A stretch of DNA of 37,368 nt from Rhodoluna sp. GTDB lineage: Bacteria; Actinomycetota; Actinomycetes; Actinomycetales; Microbacteriaceae. Shown here piece after piece: positions 36,396-37,368 of the stretch (position 1 is the first letter of the stretch; each line of letters starts with the position of its first letter). The stretch spans positions 1 through 37,368 of the forward strand of contig JAURKU010000010.1 in NCBI GenBank assembly GCA_030831605.1. The letters run 5' to 3'. Under the pieces are notes generated by a model, which worked only from the letters and a program-made list of their open reading frames with translations, was not told the DNA's origin and made no database searches. The position numbers and the translations under genes were made by a program.

Positions 36396-37368
36396 TTACT
36401 GCAATCCGAAGGCCGAACCGCCCTCTTTCTTGCCCTCATCTAGCTGGATTCCAGCAGCTTCAGCTGCCCGCTTGGCTGGGTTACCGGATTTGGAACCCTT
36501 TTTCTTGCCTTTATCCTTCTTGCTTACCGGCCTAGGGCCAGTAGGCATTCCCATCGGCATACCTGGAATGTTGGGAGTGCCACCTTTAGCAACAGTCTTC
36601 ATCATCTTGGCAGCCTGCTCAAAACGATTGACCAGTGAGTTCACATCGGTAACAGTCATACCAGAACCCTTAGCGATTCGAAGACGTCTCGAGCCATTTA
36701 GGATCTTTGGTTCTCTTCTTTCCTTCGGAGTCATCGAAAGGATTATCGCCTCGGTCTTGGTAATCTCGCTATCGTCAAAATTATCCAACTGGTTCTTTAG
36801 TTTTCCAGCACCTGGAATCATGCCGAGCATGCTCTTGATTGAACCCATTTTCTTGATTTGGTTCATCTGGTCTAAGAAGTCTTCCAGGGTAAAACTATCC
36901 TTAGCCATCTTCTCGGCAATTTCAGCAGCCTGCTCCGCATCAAAAGCCTGCTGCGACTTTTCAATCAGGGTAAGAATATCTCCCATGTCCAGAATTCGAC
37001 TAGCCATACGATCTGGATAGAACGGTTCAAAACTATCTAGGTCTTCACCGGTTGAAGCAAACAGAATCGGCTTCCCGGTAACTTGGGCAACCGATAGTGC
37101 TGCACCACCTCGGGCATCACCATCTAATTTGGTTAGCACGACACCGGTGATGCCAACACCGTCTTCAAAAGCTTTGGCGACGTTGACCGCATCCTGACCG
37201 ATCATCGAGTCGATCACAAATAAAATCTCATCCGGCTCAACTGCCTTGGCAATGCTCTTTGCCTGATCCATCATTTCTTGATCGACACCGGTGCGACCTG
37301 CGGTATCAACAATTACTATTGAGAATTCTTTGCGACTTGCTTCCTTGATGGCATCTTTGGCTACCGAA
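36396..37368 (-). CDS. ffh: Signal recognition particle protein Ffh/SRP54, N-terminus outside window
   Basis: 323 codons are present; the frame continues past the track start at 37274 to the window edge (SVAKDAIKEASRKEFSIVIVDTAGRTGVDQEMM). VDTAGRT is the G3 motif, TKLDGDARGGAALS the G4 region, and the M domain follows with SGMTVTDVNSLVNRFEQAAKMM, the 4.5S-RNA-binding helix-turn-helix region, then a Gly/Met/Pro-rich flexible end. It delivers nascent membrane proteins to FtsY. The N and first G segments lie outside. Confidence 0.97.
   Translation of the reverse strand, partial: SVAKDAIKEASRKEFSIVIVDTAGRTGVDQEMMDQAKSIAKAVEPDEILFVIDSMIGQDAVNVAKAFEDGVGITGVVLTKLDGDARGGAALSVAQVTGKPILFASTGEDLDSFEPFYPDRMASRILDMGDILTLIEKSQQAFDAEQAAEIAEKMAKDSFTLEDFLDQMNQIKKMGSIKSMLGMIPGAGKLKNQLDNFDDSEITKTEAIILSMTPKERREPKILNGSRRLRIAKGSGMTVTDVNSLVNRFEQAAKMMKTVAKGGTPNIPGMPMGMPTGPRPVSKKDKGKKKGSKSGNPAKRAAEAAGIQLDEGKKEGGSAFGLQ

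Noticed and set aside
36430-37020. 196-aa plus-strand ORF opposite ffh
   Set aside because: Entirely antisense to an unmistakable SRP54 M domain.

Overview
The window looks like a core-genome segment of a small-genome actinobacterium, most likely Microbacteriaceae of the freshwater Luna type (Rhodoluna/Aquiluna relatives). This is inferred from moderate-to-low GC, very tight gene packing, and a gene order that follows the conserved actinobacterial blocks ffh-rpsP-KH-rimM-trmD-rplS-lepB-rnhB-DUF2469-dprA-xerC-rpsB-tsf-pyrH-frr-cdsA and gatCAB-ligA-mnmA-cysteine desulfurase. I could not run a database search, so family names come from recognised motifs and gene order.

Layout. (1) 1-4100, accessory-looking, minus strand: the 5' part of a beta-propeller glycosidase-like gene, a small membrane protein, tRNA-Arg(UCU), and three consecutive collagen-like (Gly-X-Y) genes: one exported, one polytopic with a collagen tail, one single-pass with 58 uninterrupted triplets. 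(2) 4264-8468, plus strand: a large RND permease, oligoribonuclease, tRNA-His and a YCII-like protein. (3) 8465-11771, minus: gatB, gatA, gatC. (4) 11892-12947, plus: a long DivIVA-like coiled-coil protein. (5) 12944-20004, minus: ligA, mnmA, cysteine desulfurase, a thioredoxin/TPR protein and a membrane/lipoprotein-like fusion. (6) 20079-22247, plus: a second DivIVA-like coiled coil and an AI-2E-family permease. (7) 22244-29066, minus: hydrolase, small Zn protein, lysozyme-like wall enzyme, secreted HNH nuclease, DivIVA-repeat protein, cdsA, frr, pyrH, tsf, rpsB. (8) 29350-29817, plus: M23-like protein. (9) 29814-37368, minus: xerC, dprA, DUF2469, rnhB, lepB, rplS, trmD, rimM, khpA, rpsP and the 3' part of ffh.

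How it works together: most genes serve translation (GatCAB, MnmA plus its sulfur donor, EF-Ts, RRF, S2, S16, L19, RimM, TrmD, tRNAs), envelope and polar growth (three DivIVA-like proteins, CdsA, SRP54, signal peptidase I, wall hydrolase-like proteins), and DNA maintenance (LigA, XerC, DprA, RNase HII). No CRISPR array, insertion sequence, prophage or defence island was seen. No gene-free stretch exceeds 300 bases.

Most notable observations: rimM has no ATG/GTG/TTG start that preserves its conserved N-terminus and seems to need an AUU start overlapping the upstream KH gene stop; all four convergent gene pairs overlap by exactly 4 bases through interlocked stop codons; the rpsB leader is strongly structured with two helices sharing bases just upstream of the Shine-Dalgarno; the collagen-like cluster includes a tail predicted to be cytoplasmic; and comM/yraN are missing from their usual place beside dprA.
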